Shown here: positions 8,290 through 15,674 of the stretch, one piece after another
Layout: the number at the start of each line of letters is the position of its first letter
Numbering within the stretch: the first letter of the stretch is position 1
DNA from: an uncultured Chlorobiaceae bacterium
Lineage (GTDB): Bacteria > Bacteroidota > Chlorobiia > Chlorobiales > Chlorobiaceae
Reading direction: 5' to 3'
NCBI GenBank assembly: GCA_903836465.1
Contig: CAILRB010000009.1
Coordinates: 1 to 64,000, forward strand
DNA length: 64,000 nt
Notes under the pieces: model-generated
What the model was told of the DNA's origin: nothing
Databases searched by the model: none
What the model saw: the letters and a program-made list of their open reading frames with translations, nothing else
Translations under genes and position numbers: made by a program

Positions 8290-9447
8290 CTAATGAACTA
8301 ACGGATCTTCAGTCTTAAGTATCGATGCAGAAAAATTTAATCGCTTAATGAGGTCATATGCCCTTTGCGCAGCATGACCATCACCAAATAGGTTTTGCAT
8401 GGTAGCTACATTACCCCGAAAAATCGGGTCATCAGCTTGGCGTATACCATCCTTAATAGCCTGTCGCACCGCATCGACAAAAATAACATTTTCTGAGCAT
8501 AGCCTCGCACGTTGACGTAATCCGACATTAATTGCAGGAATTGGAATACTTGCAGACTCAAGCAAGCCTGCAGATGAATTCCCGATAATCAACGATACCG
8601 ATTTAAACAACGCAAGGAATGCATCTCGCGGCAAATTACGGTATACATATACATCTTCAAATAAAGTCTCAATATGTTCGATTGCATTTAGTATCTTTCG
8701 ATTCCCAGGATCTGAATTGGGAGATCCAATAAAACAGAAGTAACCTTGCTCATTCAACTCTGAAACAATATCCAAAAGAATAGAGTCTGAACGATCCACT
8801 TCTATGTCAATAGGATGATAAATAACAATGGCGCTTTTTTCTGGAACATCATATCCAGTGAGCTTCTTAAAGAATGCCCGACTATCAATGCCCTCCAACA
8901 CAGTAAATTTATCAACCGCAATGCTACCAATCGTATAAATTCGCCAGTCTGGCTCCCCAATTGCTAACAAACGTCGTTTATGCTCCTCATGGCTAACAAA
9001 GTGAAATGTAGATAGTTTAGATACCGAATGCCGAATGGGGTTATCGATATAACCATCTGCAGCATGATCACCTCCAAAAAAATGAATTGATGGAATGGAA
9101 AGATAGCTGCCTAGTAACCCGCCAATCATAACATCTTCACGATCTCCCGCATAGAGAATTAAATCAGGAGCAAAATGACGCACCGTATCAATTGAGGCTA
9201 TTAGCAAGTTAGCAGCACTCTTCAATCGGGATGCTTTAGTATCAGAATCAATGAGACTCTCAATATCAAGCAATATGTCAAAACCATCTTGAATAATCTG
9301 GTTAACGGTATAACCAAATGCAGGAGAAAGATGAGCTCCTGATACCAGCAATTTCAAATCAATATCCGAATCACTATTCAGCAATTTGAATAAAGGGCTC
9401 ATCAAATCATATTCAGAACGAATAGAACTAAATGCTAAAATTTTCAT
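8290..9447 (-). CDS. legG: Hydrolysing NDP-HexNAc 2-epimerase (NeuC/LegG family)
   Basis: 385-residue member of the UDP-GlcNAc 2-epimerase fold, hydrolysing type. The start MKILAFSSIRSEYDLMSPL matches the family N-terminus (R-x-E-Y, as in NeuC/LegG). The C-terminal half has GNSSAGLLESASIPIPAIN and NVGLRQRAR, the nucleotide-diphosphate binding region. In legionaminic synthesis LegG releases NDP and inverts C2 to give 2,4-diacetamido-2,4,6-trideoxymannose, the NeuB-type substrate. It shares its first base with the last base of the GNAT gene. Its codons look more AT-rich than those of the housekeeping genes. Confidence 0.86.
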   Translation of the reverse strand: MKILAFSSIRSEYDLMSPLFKLLNSDSDIDLKLLVSGAHLSPAFGYTVNQIIQDGFDILLDIESLIDSDTKASRLKSAANLLIASIDTVRHFAPDLILYAGDREDVMIGGLLGSYLSIPSIHFFGGDHAADGYIDNPIRHSVSKLSTFHFVSHEEHKRRLLAIGEPDWRIYTIGSIAVDKFTVLEGIDSRAFFKKLTGYDVPEKSAIVIYHPIDIEVDRSDSILLDIVSELNEQGYFCFIGSPNSDPGNRKILNAIEHIETLFEDVYVYRNLPRDAFLALFKSVSLIIGNSSAGLLESASIPIPAINVGLRQRARLCSENVIFVDAVRQAIKDGIRQADDPIFRGNVATMQNLFGDGHAAQRAYDLIKRLNFSASILKTEDPLVH

Positions 9448-10259
9448 TAAAATACGTCCGACATAACCATGTGCAGTTTAAAGTTTGGTATAAAACATTG
9501 CCGTTCAATACGATAGCCGAATTGATAATCCATTCGTATATTATCGTTCGAGAACATACCCATCAGTTCTTGATCAACAATCATATTGAAGAAAAGATCA
9601 TCGGGCAGCACTTTCAACGCAGCAGGATCACCGAAATACATGAGGTCGAACTCATCACCAAAGCGCTTAAGCAAAACACCATCGAATTCCCACCACTCTC
9701 CCCCAGGTTTCATCATCCGCCAATTACGTACAAGAATGCTATTCATATCTAAAGTATAGCGGCTTGAATCTTGATAGTATTTAAGAAAGGCTTCTGATGC
9801 CAACAAAATCTTTTTATTAACACGAACAACACATCCGTCCTCATTTATCTTCCAATCAAGCCTTTTTCTGAACCCCGGAGCCGATAGCTTGTTGGGAAAG
9901 CCAATAATTAAGCCGGAAATTGATTTTTCTTTCACCAAATTATTTACCCTTGTAGCTAACGCCACAAAAAGGCCATATTTGCGATGTGTTTTAGCCACTA
10001 CAGTCGTCATACTTAAATAACTATCCAGTGATTTCCCCACACTGTTGGCCAAATGCAATGGAATGACGGCGTAATGAGCAACTAACCTATCATGTTCGTA
10101 TGCTAGAGAAACAATCGGATCACCAAATATGTTGTCCAAATATGCCCAATTCCAAATGTGAACATCCAACTCCCTTTCAAAACCCTCTTTAAAAAGTCTT
10201 AAAATTTCATCTTTATGTCCATTCAGATCATCCTTGCATTGAATATCTACTATCTCCAT
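9447..10259 (-). CDS. GNAT-like acyltransferase
   Basis: 270-residue protein with a GNAT-like N-terminal half: FERELDVHIWNWAYLDNIFGDP, then a central strand-helix set (STMTTVVAKTHRKYGLFVAL is the likely acyl-CoA site, residues about 85-105). The C-terminal half also resembles distant GNAT-fold polysaccharide enzymes. No signal peptide or membrane segment is seen. It lies between a 3-hydroxybutyryl-CoA dehydrogenase homologue and legG, 11 bases from the former, so N-acylation of an amino sugar from a CoA thioester is a reasonable inference. The acyl group could be acetyl or 3-hydroxybutyryl. Assignment to the fold is moderate and the substrate is unknown. Confidence 0.65.
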   Translation of the reverse strand: MEIVDIQCKDDLNGHKDEILRLFKEGFERELDVHIWNWAYLDNIFGDPIVSLAYEHDRLVAHYAVIPLHLANSVGKSLDSYLSMTTVVAKTHRKYGLFVALATRVNNLVKEKSISGLIIGFPNKLSAPGFRKRLDWKINEDGCVVRVNKKILLASEAFLKYYQDSSRYTLDMNSILVRNWRMMKPGGEWWEFDGVLLKRFGDEFDLMYFGDPAALKVLPDDLFFNMIVDQELMGMFSNDNIRMDYQFGYRIERQCFIPNFKLHMVMSDVF

Positions 10260-10270
10260 ATTGCTTTTTA

Positions 10271-11137
10271 TCAGTAAATATAAAATCCAATATTTGTTTT
10301 TCGACCAAGATGATGAGCTCGAACCATCTTACGCAGTAGGGGATGGGCTCGATATTTAGGATCACCGGTTTCGGCATAAAGCGTTTCCATTATAGATAGA
10401 CAGATATCATTACCAATAAGATCAGCAAGTGCCAATGGCCCAAGAGGATGGTTGGCGCCATTTTTCATCGCCTTGTCAATTTCCTCTTTACTTGCTACCC
10501 CTTCTGCATAAATTGATACCGCCTCATTAATCATTGGAATAAGCATCCTGTTAACAATAAAACCGGGAGATTCATTCACTACAACTGGCGTTTTGCCAAG
10601 TTTCTCTGCAAACTTGACAGCCTTTCCAATGGTTTCTTTCGAAGTCAAATGACCAGCCACAACCTCAACCAGAAGCATTTGTAACGCTGGGTTAAAGAAA
10701 TGTATCCCTACAAAATTTTCTGGATGAGGGAGTTCCATCCCTAAGCTTGTTATCGAAAGTGATGATGTGTTCGTCGCAACAATCGCTTCTTCACTCACAT
10801 AATTAGAGAGCTCGATAAAAAGTTTCTGTTTAGGCATCTGTGATTCAATAATGGCCTCAATTATCATATCATCACCACTGACACAACATAAATCGATATT
10901 TATTTCAAGCTTATCGAGACCTTGAGAATATTGTTCTTCGGTTATTACACTGCGTCGAGTCAATCGCTTTAGATCACGTTCAACACTAGCTCGCGCACCG
11001 ACAGAAACACCATCTTTACCAACCCAATTAATATGCGTCACAAAATTATTGGCGCAAAGCAATGAAACAATTCCTTTACCCATAACCCCAGAACCAATAA
11101 CACTTACCCTCAAATCGTTCCTCCCGAAATTACCCAC
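10271..11137 (-). CDS. 3-hydroxybutyryl-CoA dehydrogenase homologue
   Basis: 288 residues, the usual length of single-domain 3-hydroxyacyl-CoA dehydrogenases. The NAD-binding VIGSGVMGKG is at residues 13-22. The catalytic set is complete and correctly spaced: S125 (NTSSL), H146 (GIHFFNPA), E158 (EVVAG) and N196 (NRML). It interconverts acetoacetyl-CoA and 3-hydroxybutyryl-CoA. Fatty-acid degradation genes are absent nearby; it lies between an ORF6N gene and a GNAT-like gene inside a nonulosonic-acid locus. Nonulosonic acids often carry N-3-hydroxybutyryl groups, so supplying that acyl-CoA is a likely role (inference). It is more AT-rich than the housekeeping genes, in line with horizontal acquisition. 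Confidence 0.9.
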   Translation of the reverse strand: MGNFGRNDLRVSVIGSGVMGKGIVSLLCANNFVTHINWVGKDGVSVGARASVERDLKRLTRRSVITEEQYSQGLDKLEINIDLCCVSGDDMIIEAIIESQMPKQKLFIELSNYVSEEAIVATNTSSLSITSLGMELPHPENFVGIHFFNPALQMLLVEVVAGHLTSKETIGKAVKFAEKLGKTPVVVNESPGFIVNRMLIPMINEAVSIYAEGVASKEEIDKAMKNGANHPLGPLALADLIGNDICLSIMETLYAETGDPKYRAHPLLRKMVRAHHLGRKTNIGFYIY

Positions 11138-11249
11138 TTTAATGACATTATTTTATGTGCCAAGCATAATTAAACAGTTCGTTGAAAACTAAATCCAAGA
11201 GGCATAAAACACACTCTATCACTCCTCCCTAGCGCAGCAAACCATATTC

Positions 11250-11270
11250 GGTACGGGTACGGGTACCGGT
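11250..11270. repeat. Short GGGTAC hexamer repeat
   Basis: Three near-identical hexamers (GGTAC, GGGTAC, GGGTAC) run from 11250 to 11266 and end in CCGGT, in the gap between the ORF6N gene and the dehydrogenase gene. The repeat is GC-rich within an AT-rich spacer. It may be a recombination scar or a binding site. Confidence 0.4.
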
Positions 11271-11287
11271 GATGACACAAAGTTTCC

Positions 11288-11836
11288 TCACGGTTTTTTC
11301 TTCTTTATCGTATGCTTGAACTTCAAAACCGCAAAGTTCAGCTCTATTGATGTTTCGGTATCGCTTGTTTGCAAATCGTCATCAAAAATATCGGCAATAA
11401 GTTCACCACTCTTTTGCATGAGCGATTTTTGTTCTGCTTTATCCTTCGCCAGTGACAACTCTTTGATACTTCTGGAGAGTTCCCTGATTTTTGAAAAAGT
11501 CTCTATGATGGATATTGTTGCCTGTATTGCTTGTGGACTTTTGAGTATTGTAGCAAGCATATACAGCCCTTTTTCAGTAAATGCTTTGGGATTGACTGTA
11601 GAGTGCTTGAGCTTCTCGAACCGGTGGAAATTTTCCACCAGTTCATTTTTTTCAGGCTTTGAAAGTTTTAAGATATAACCAAAAGGGAATTTAACAGGAT
11701 TATTCGTGACCGCTTTATTGATATCTCGGGTCTCAACTCCATAAATTTGAGCAACATCACTGTCAAGCAAGACACTCTGACCTCTTATCTCAACGATCAG
11801 CTCTTTTAAATTCTCAATTTTTATGATCTCACTCAT
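11288..11836 (-). CDS. ORF6N-domain DNA-binding protein
   Basis: 182-residue protein with an ORF6N domain in the N-terminal half (about residues 8-95: VEIRGQSVLLDSDVAQIYGVETRDINKA is split by the usual turn, then FTEKGLYMLATIL). The C-terminal part is charged and helical (KELSLAKDKAEQKSL, with a KKKK tail). ORF6N domains are known from phage antirepressor-type proteins and are presumed to bind DNA. Its ATG overlaps the neuB stop by 4 bases (ATGA), so it is translated as part of the sugar operon. No other phage gene is near. It may regulate the locus or be a passenger; its function is unknown. Confidence 0.85.
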   Translation of the reverse strand: MSEIIKIENLKELIVEIRGQSVLLDSDVAQIYGVETRDINKAVTNNPVKFPFGYILKLSKPEKNELVENFHRFEKLKHSTVNPKAFTEKGLYMLATILKSPQAIQATISIIETFSKIRELSRSIKELSLAKDKAEQKSLMQKSGELIADIFDDDLQTSDTETSIELNFAVLKFKHTIKKKKP

Positions 11837-12834
11837 AACAGATCATCCTTGTCATAGTCTTTCACAGCAGCTTGTCCAATAATCTCATCCCACCGCATGG
11901 GTGAAATACCTGTTCCTGGTCGCTTGGCTGTGACGTTCTGTGCACTGAAGAGTTCACCAGCTTTAATCAACTTGCTGGCAACAAGTGATTTACGAGCAAC
12001 AGGCTTATTCTTTGCTTCGCCTGGAGTGAGCCGTTTGATGCCATCACCAAGAGCAACTTCGATATTGCGAATGGCTGTTACCATAGCCTTGAGTTCTGCA
12101 GGTTCAAGACTTGCCTTGTGATCAGGGCCTGGCAAATTGCGATCAAGGGTAAAGTGTTTTTCGATGACCGTTGCGCCCAAGGCAACAGCGGCAATTGCTA
12201 CTTCGATACCTTGCGTATGATCTGAATAACCCACCGCCACACCAAATGCACTATGAAGGCTCTGCATAGCTCGAAGATTTACCTCTGTCATTGGTGTAGG
12301 ATATTCTGTGGTGCAATGCAGCAGTGTAAGATTAGTATGAGACGTACCGGCTTGTTCAAGCACCCCAAGTGCAGCTTCAATATCTCCCAAGGTTGCCAAC
12401 CCGGTAGAAAGAATAACCGGCTTACCAAGTTGACCAATATGGCGCAGGTAAGGGAGATTGTTGATCTCTCCTGATGGAATCTTGAACTGATATTGACCGA
12501 GACTCACCAGCAGATCAACACTCTCGATATCAAAACCTGTAGAAAAAAAGCTAATATTGCGCAATGCACAATGGGCGATAAGTTCGTTGTGCATTTCACG
12601 ATTGAGTTCCAGTCGGCGGAGCATCTCATGCTGCGATTCATTGCCATCCGTACTCTTTTTCTGGTAGTCGGCCTTTTTGGCTATGTGCGTAACCAGACGG
12701 TCAGCGTTGAAGGTCTGAAACTTGACAAGATCAGCACCCGCTTCGGCTGCAACGTCAATCAACTTCTTGGCTAATTCCATGTCACCATTATGGTTGACAC
12801 CAGCTTCAGCGATAATAAGCGTTCGTTGTGTCAT
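11833..12834 (-). CDS. neuB: N-acetylneuraminate/legionaminate synthase
   Basis: NeuB-family synthase, 333 residues, full length. It condenses phosphoenolpyruvate with a 6-carbon N-acyl mannosamine-type sugar to make a 9-carbon nonulosonic acid. The N-terminal TIM-barrel has EAGVNHNGDMELAKKLID and VKFQTFNADRLV. The metal and PEP region SDHTQGIEVAIAA and EKHFTLDRNLPGPDHKASL are clear. The C-terminal part (from about residue 275) is the SAF/antifreeze-like domain that caps the active site. It overlaps the neuD stop by 4 bases and its own stop overlaps the ORF6N start by 4. LegB and LegC in the same operon make it a LegI-type enzyme. Confidence 0.93.
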   Translation of the reverse strand: MTQRTLIIAEAGVNHNGDMELAKKLIDVAAEAGADLVKFQTFNADRLVTHIAKKADYQKKSTDGNESQHEMLRRLELNREMHNELIAHCALRNISFFSTGFDIESVDLLVSLGQYQFKIPSGEINNLPYLRHIGQLGKPVILSTGLATLGDIEAALGVLEQAGTSHTNLTLLHCTTEYPTPMTEVNLRAMQSLHSAFGVAVGYSDHTQGIEVAIAAVALGATVIEKHFTLDRNLPGPDHKASLEPAELKAMVTAIRNIEVALGDGIKRLTPGEAKNKPVARKSLVASKLIKAGELFSAQNVTAKRPGTGISPMRWDEIIGQAAVKDYDKDDLL

Positions 12835-13460
12835 GAGCTACTCTTGCCGGTATATCGTGAATGATCAGCCTGATTACTACGCACGGAAAGGCCCATCCCA
12901 ATCACGCAACCTTCTCCAATTTTTACACACTCTTTGATAACAGTGCCACTACCTACAAAACTTCCTTTACCAATTGTGACGCCGCCATTTAAGATTGCCC
13001 CTGTTGAAATATGGCAGTGATCTTCTACCGCAGAATCATGTTCAAGGAGTGAACGATTGTTGATAATGCAATTCTCTCCAACCCTGACGCCAGCATTCAC
13101 AATTGCCCCATGCATCACTATTGTGCCGGAACCAAGAGTGGCGTGTCGGGACACATACGCCGTCGGCGCTATAATAACTGGAAGTTGAAAGCCGAGCTTG
13201 ACTGCTTGCAGATAAAGTCGTATACGGCTACCTGGCGACAGAATCTGACCCAAAGAGATCAGTGCATAGTTGTACTCTTTGAGCAGTTGAGGCAAGTCAT
13301 CATCGGTGGCTATAACTGGATAGCCCAAGTGCTTGTCGTGCATTTCATGCGCCATTCCAACCAACCCGGCAATCTGGTAATGGCCTTGATGCTCAATAAC
13401 ATCAATGCAGGAGTGAGCATGGCCGCCAGCACCTATGAGTATGATACCTGGTTTGCTCAT
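12831..13460 (-). CDS. neuD: NeuD/PglD-family sugar acetyltransferase
   Basis: Left-handed beta-helix acyltransferase of 209 residues. I chose the ATG at 13460 (MSKPGIILIGAGGHAHS), although the frame is open to 13586, because it gives the family N-terminus and a 4-base ATGA overlap with the legC stop. The N-terminal Rossmann-like part (GAGGHAHSCIDVIE) binds the sugar nucleotide. The hexapeptide repeats occupy about residues 90-195 (HGAIVNAGVRVGENCIINN, then GAILNGGVTIGKGSF). In legionaminic synthesis this type of enzyme (LegH) N-acetylates the 4-amino group made by LegC. Confidence 0.88.
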   Translation of the reverse strand: MSKPGIILIGAGGHAHSCIDVIEHQGHYQIAGLVGMAHEMHDKHLGYPVIATDDDLPQLLKEYNYALISLGQILSPGSRIRLYLQAVKLGFQLPVIIAPTAYVSRHATLGSGTIVMHGAIVNAGVRVGENCIINNRSLLEHDSAVEDHCHISTGAILNGGVTIGKGSFVGSGTVIKECVKIGEGCVIGMGLSVRSNQADHSRYTGKSSS

Positions 13461-14644
13461 GAAACCGCTTGAAGCAGAGTTGAACTGCTCGGAATATTTA
13501 TCAAACGCTGAACAAGCGACTCTGCGCCAGCCAAATCCATACGAGGGCACTCCCTGAATGGAGCCAACTCGTGCATTAAAATCCATGCGGGGCGAGTCAT
13601 AATGCCTGCATCGTTGGTGGCCTGAAGCAGTATATCACGTTGATCGGCATTGTTTGAGTCAAGCACAAGAGTTTGCAGCCAGTAGTTGCTTTGACATTGT
13701 GCTGGTTCCTCCACCAGCCTGATACCCGACACTGTTGCGAATGCCGCTTGATAACGCTGAAACAGCTCCTTTTTGGCTTTGAGCATTGCTGGCAACTGCT
13801 CCAACTGCGCACAGCCCAAAGCCGCATTGATGTTTGGCATACGGTAGTTGTAACCGATTTCATCATGGCGGTACTCCCATGCATGTGGCAACTTGGCTGT
13901 TGTGGTCAAATGCTTGGCATGGCGGGCAAGCTCTGGATCATCGGTCAGAATTGCACCGCCTCCTCCAGTAGTTATGGTCTTGTTGCCATTGAAACTCAAG
14001 GTGCCCATCAAACCAAATGTTCCGGTATGGCGACCGTGATAGTAACTGCCAAGAGACTCGGCTGCATCTTCAACAAGTGCAAGATTAAAATCGTACGCTA
14101 TGGAAATGACTTCATCCAAATCAACCGAATGACCAAAGGTGTGCATGGGCACGAGAGCCCTGATGATCTTTCCTGTTGTGCGGTTGATACACTGACCGGC
14201 ACGCTGCTTGGAATGGTGTTCCAGATAGTCACGCAACTTTACAGCATCAACACCTAACGTATTTTCGTCACTATCCACAAAATGTGGGGTTGCGCCGCAA
14301 TAAGTCACGGCATTGGCGGTAGCAACAAAGGTAAGCGCCGGAATCAGCACTTCATCACCACTGTTCACGCCTGCCAGTTTTAACGCAATGTGCAGAGCGG
14401 CTGTGCCATTCACTACAGCAACCACATGTTTGGCTCCGGTAAAGACTGCAAGATCAGTCTCAAAGCGGTCAACAAACTTGCCGACGGACGAGACAAAGGT
14501 TGAATCGAGACACTCTTTGAGATAGAGCCACTCGTTGCCGGAAAAGGTTGGTTCATGCAGAACCGCCGATTTCTGTCCGATAACTTTACGTAAAGCGACA
14601 ATGACTTGATCAGCAAGAGTGAATGGGGTGCTCAAATCGTTCAC
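13457..14644 (-). CDS. legC: LegC-type sugar aminotransferase
   Basis: PLP-dependent DegT/DnrJ/EryC1-family aminotransferase. It transfers an amino group to C4 of the 4-keto-6-deoxy sugar nucleotide made by LegB. The frame is open to 14698, but a GTG at 14644 that overlaps the legB stop (GTGA) fits the coupled style of the operon and leaves 395 residues starting VNDLSTPFTLADQ. Motifs seen are VVNGTAALHIALKLAGV (PLP phosphate region), GDEVLIPALTFVATANAV, VEDAAESLGS, and the PLP lysine in SFNGNKTITTGGGG. The size and N-terminus match LegC rather than PseC. Confidence 0.88.
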   Translation of the reverse strand: MNDLSTPFTLADQVIVALRKVIGQKSAVLHEPTFSGNEWLYLKECLDSTFVSSVGKFVDRFETDLAVFTGAKHVVAVVNGTAALHIALKLAGVNSGDEVLIPALTFVATANAVTYCGATPHFVDSDENTLGVDAVKLRDYLEHHSKQRAGQCINRTTGKIIRALVPMHTFGHSVDLDEVISIAYDFNLALVEDAAESLGSYYHGRHTGTFGLMGTLSFNGNKTITTGGGGAILTDDPELARHAKHLTTTAKLPHAWEYRHDEIGYNYRMPNINAALGCAQLEQLPAMLKAKKELFQRYQAAFATVSGIRLVEEPAQCQSNYWLQTLVLDSNNADQRDILLQATNDAGIMTRPAWILMHELAPFRECPRMDLAGAESLVQRLINIPSSSTLLQAVS

Positions 14645-15648
14645 AGGTTGTATATATCCGATTTGTAACTGGCCAAGTTCGCAGGGTTCATGAACCATTC
14701 AGCGGTTTCAGCAAGACCACGCTTGAACCCCTCTCGACCACCATAACTCGGCTGCCATCCGAATAGTTGCCGGGCTTTGGAATTATCAGCCCACAAGCGC
14801 TCAACCTCTGAATTCGCTGGACGTAAACGATTCTCATCCGTAATAATTTCAATTTCGGTATTCATCACTTCCGCAATCAACTGAACTGTATCACCAATGG
14901 ATATCTCAAAGTTACTACCAAAGTTGACGACCTCACCCAAGCCTTGATCAGAGTTCATCGCTGCAATAAATCCAGCTACCGTATCCTGCACAAAGTTGAA
15001 ATCACGCGTAGGTGAAACTGCACCAAGCTTTATCTGCCGTTTACCATTGGCAATCTGGGTAATGATGGTCGGAATAACAGCACGGGCAGACTGACGGGGA
15101 CCGTAAGTGTTGAATGGTCTCGCAATAACAACAGGTAATCCAAAAGAAGCAAAAAAGGAATAAGCCAATTGGTCAGCAGCAATTTTTGTAGCAGAGTAAG
15201 GCGACTGCCCCTGCAACGGATGCTCTTCAGCTATAGGCACAAAACGTGCTGTCCCATATACTTCGCTGGTGGAAGTATGAACTACTCTCTTGATGCCAAG
15301 CTCCCGCGCCGCCTGCAAGACATTGAGTGTTCCCTTGATATTGGTATCGACATAAGTATCTGGCGAGTGGTACGAGTAGGGTATTGCTATGAGTGCTGCA
15401 AGATGGAGTACAACATCACAACCCTTCATTGCCTCTTTTACTCCGTGCGGGTCGCGGATGTCACCGGGGAATATCTCAAATTTTCCATTTACGTCTGGTG
15501 CGCAGTGGTCGAGCCAGCCCCATGAGTTGAAGGAGTTATAGAGAACGAAGGCGCGGACATTATAGCCTTGGCGAACGAGGGTTTCTGTCAGGTGTGAACC
15601 GATAAAGCCGTCGGCACCGGTAACAAGAACGGTTTTACTCTTCAGCAT
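14641..15648 (-). CDS. legB: NAD-dependent 4,6-dehydratase LegB
   Basis: Extended SDR sugar-nucleotide 4,6-dehydratase of 335 residues. It converts an NDP-GlcNAc to the 4-keto-6-deoxy intermediate. The NAD-binding GADGFIGS is at residues 11-18. The active-site TSTSEVYG is at 125-132 and the catalytic pair Y151/K155 lies in YSATK. The segments NSFNSWGWLDH, RPFNTYGPRQSARAVIPT and the C-terminal EVERLWADNSKA are characteristic of LegB rather than PseB/PglF. It opens the four-gene overlapping block and lies 26 bases after the ABC flippase stop. Confidence 0.92.
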   Translation of the reverse strand: MLKSKTVLVTGADGFIGSHLTETLVRQGYNVRAFVLYNSFNSWGWLDHCAPDVNGKFEIFPGDIRDPHGVKEAMKGCDVVLHLAALIAIPYSYHSPDTYVDTNIKGTLNVLQAARELGIKRVVHTSTSEVYGTARFVPIAEEHPLQGQSPYSATKIAADQLAYSFFASFGLPVVIARPFNTYGPRQSARAVIPTIITQIANGKRQIKLGAVSPTRDFNFVQDTVAGFIAAMNSDQGLGEVVNFGSNFEISIGDTVQLIAEVMNTEIEIITDENRLRPANSEVERLWADNSKARQLFGWQPSYGGREGFKRGLAETAEWFMNPANLASYKSDIYNL

Positions 15649-15674
15649 AACAACTCAAGTGAAAGAAAAATTCG

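Noticed and set aside
13673-14257. 194-residue open frame on the plus strand
   Set aside because: It is antisense to legC, whose PLP-enzyme motifs are complete.
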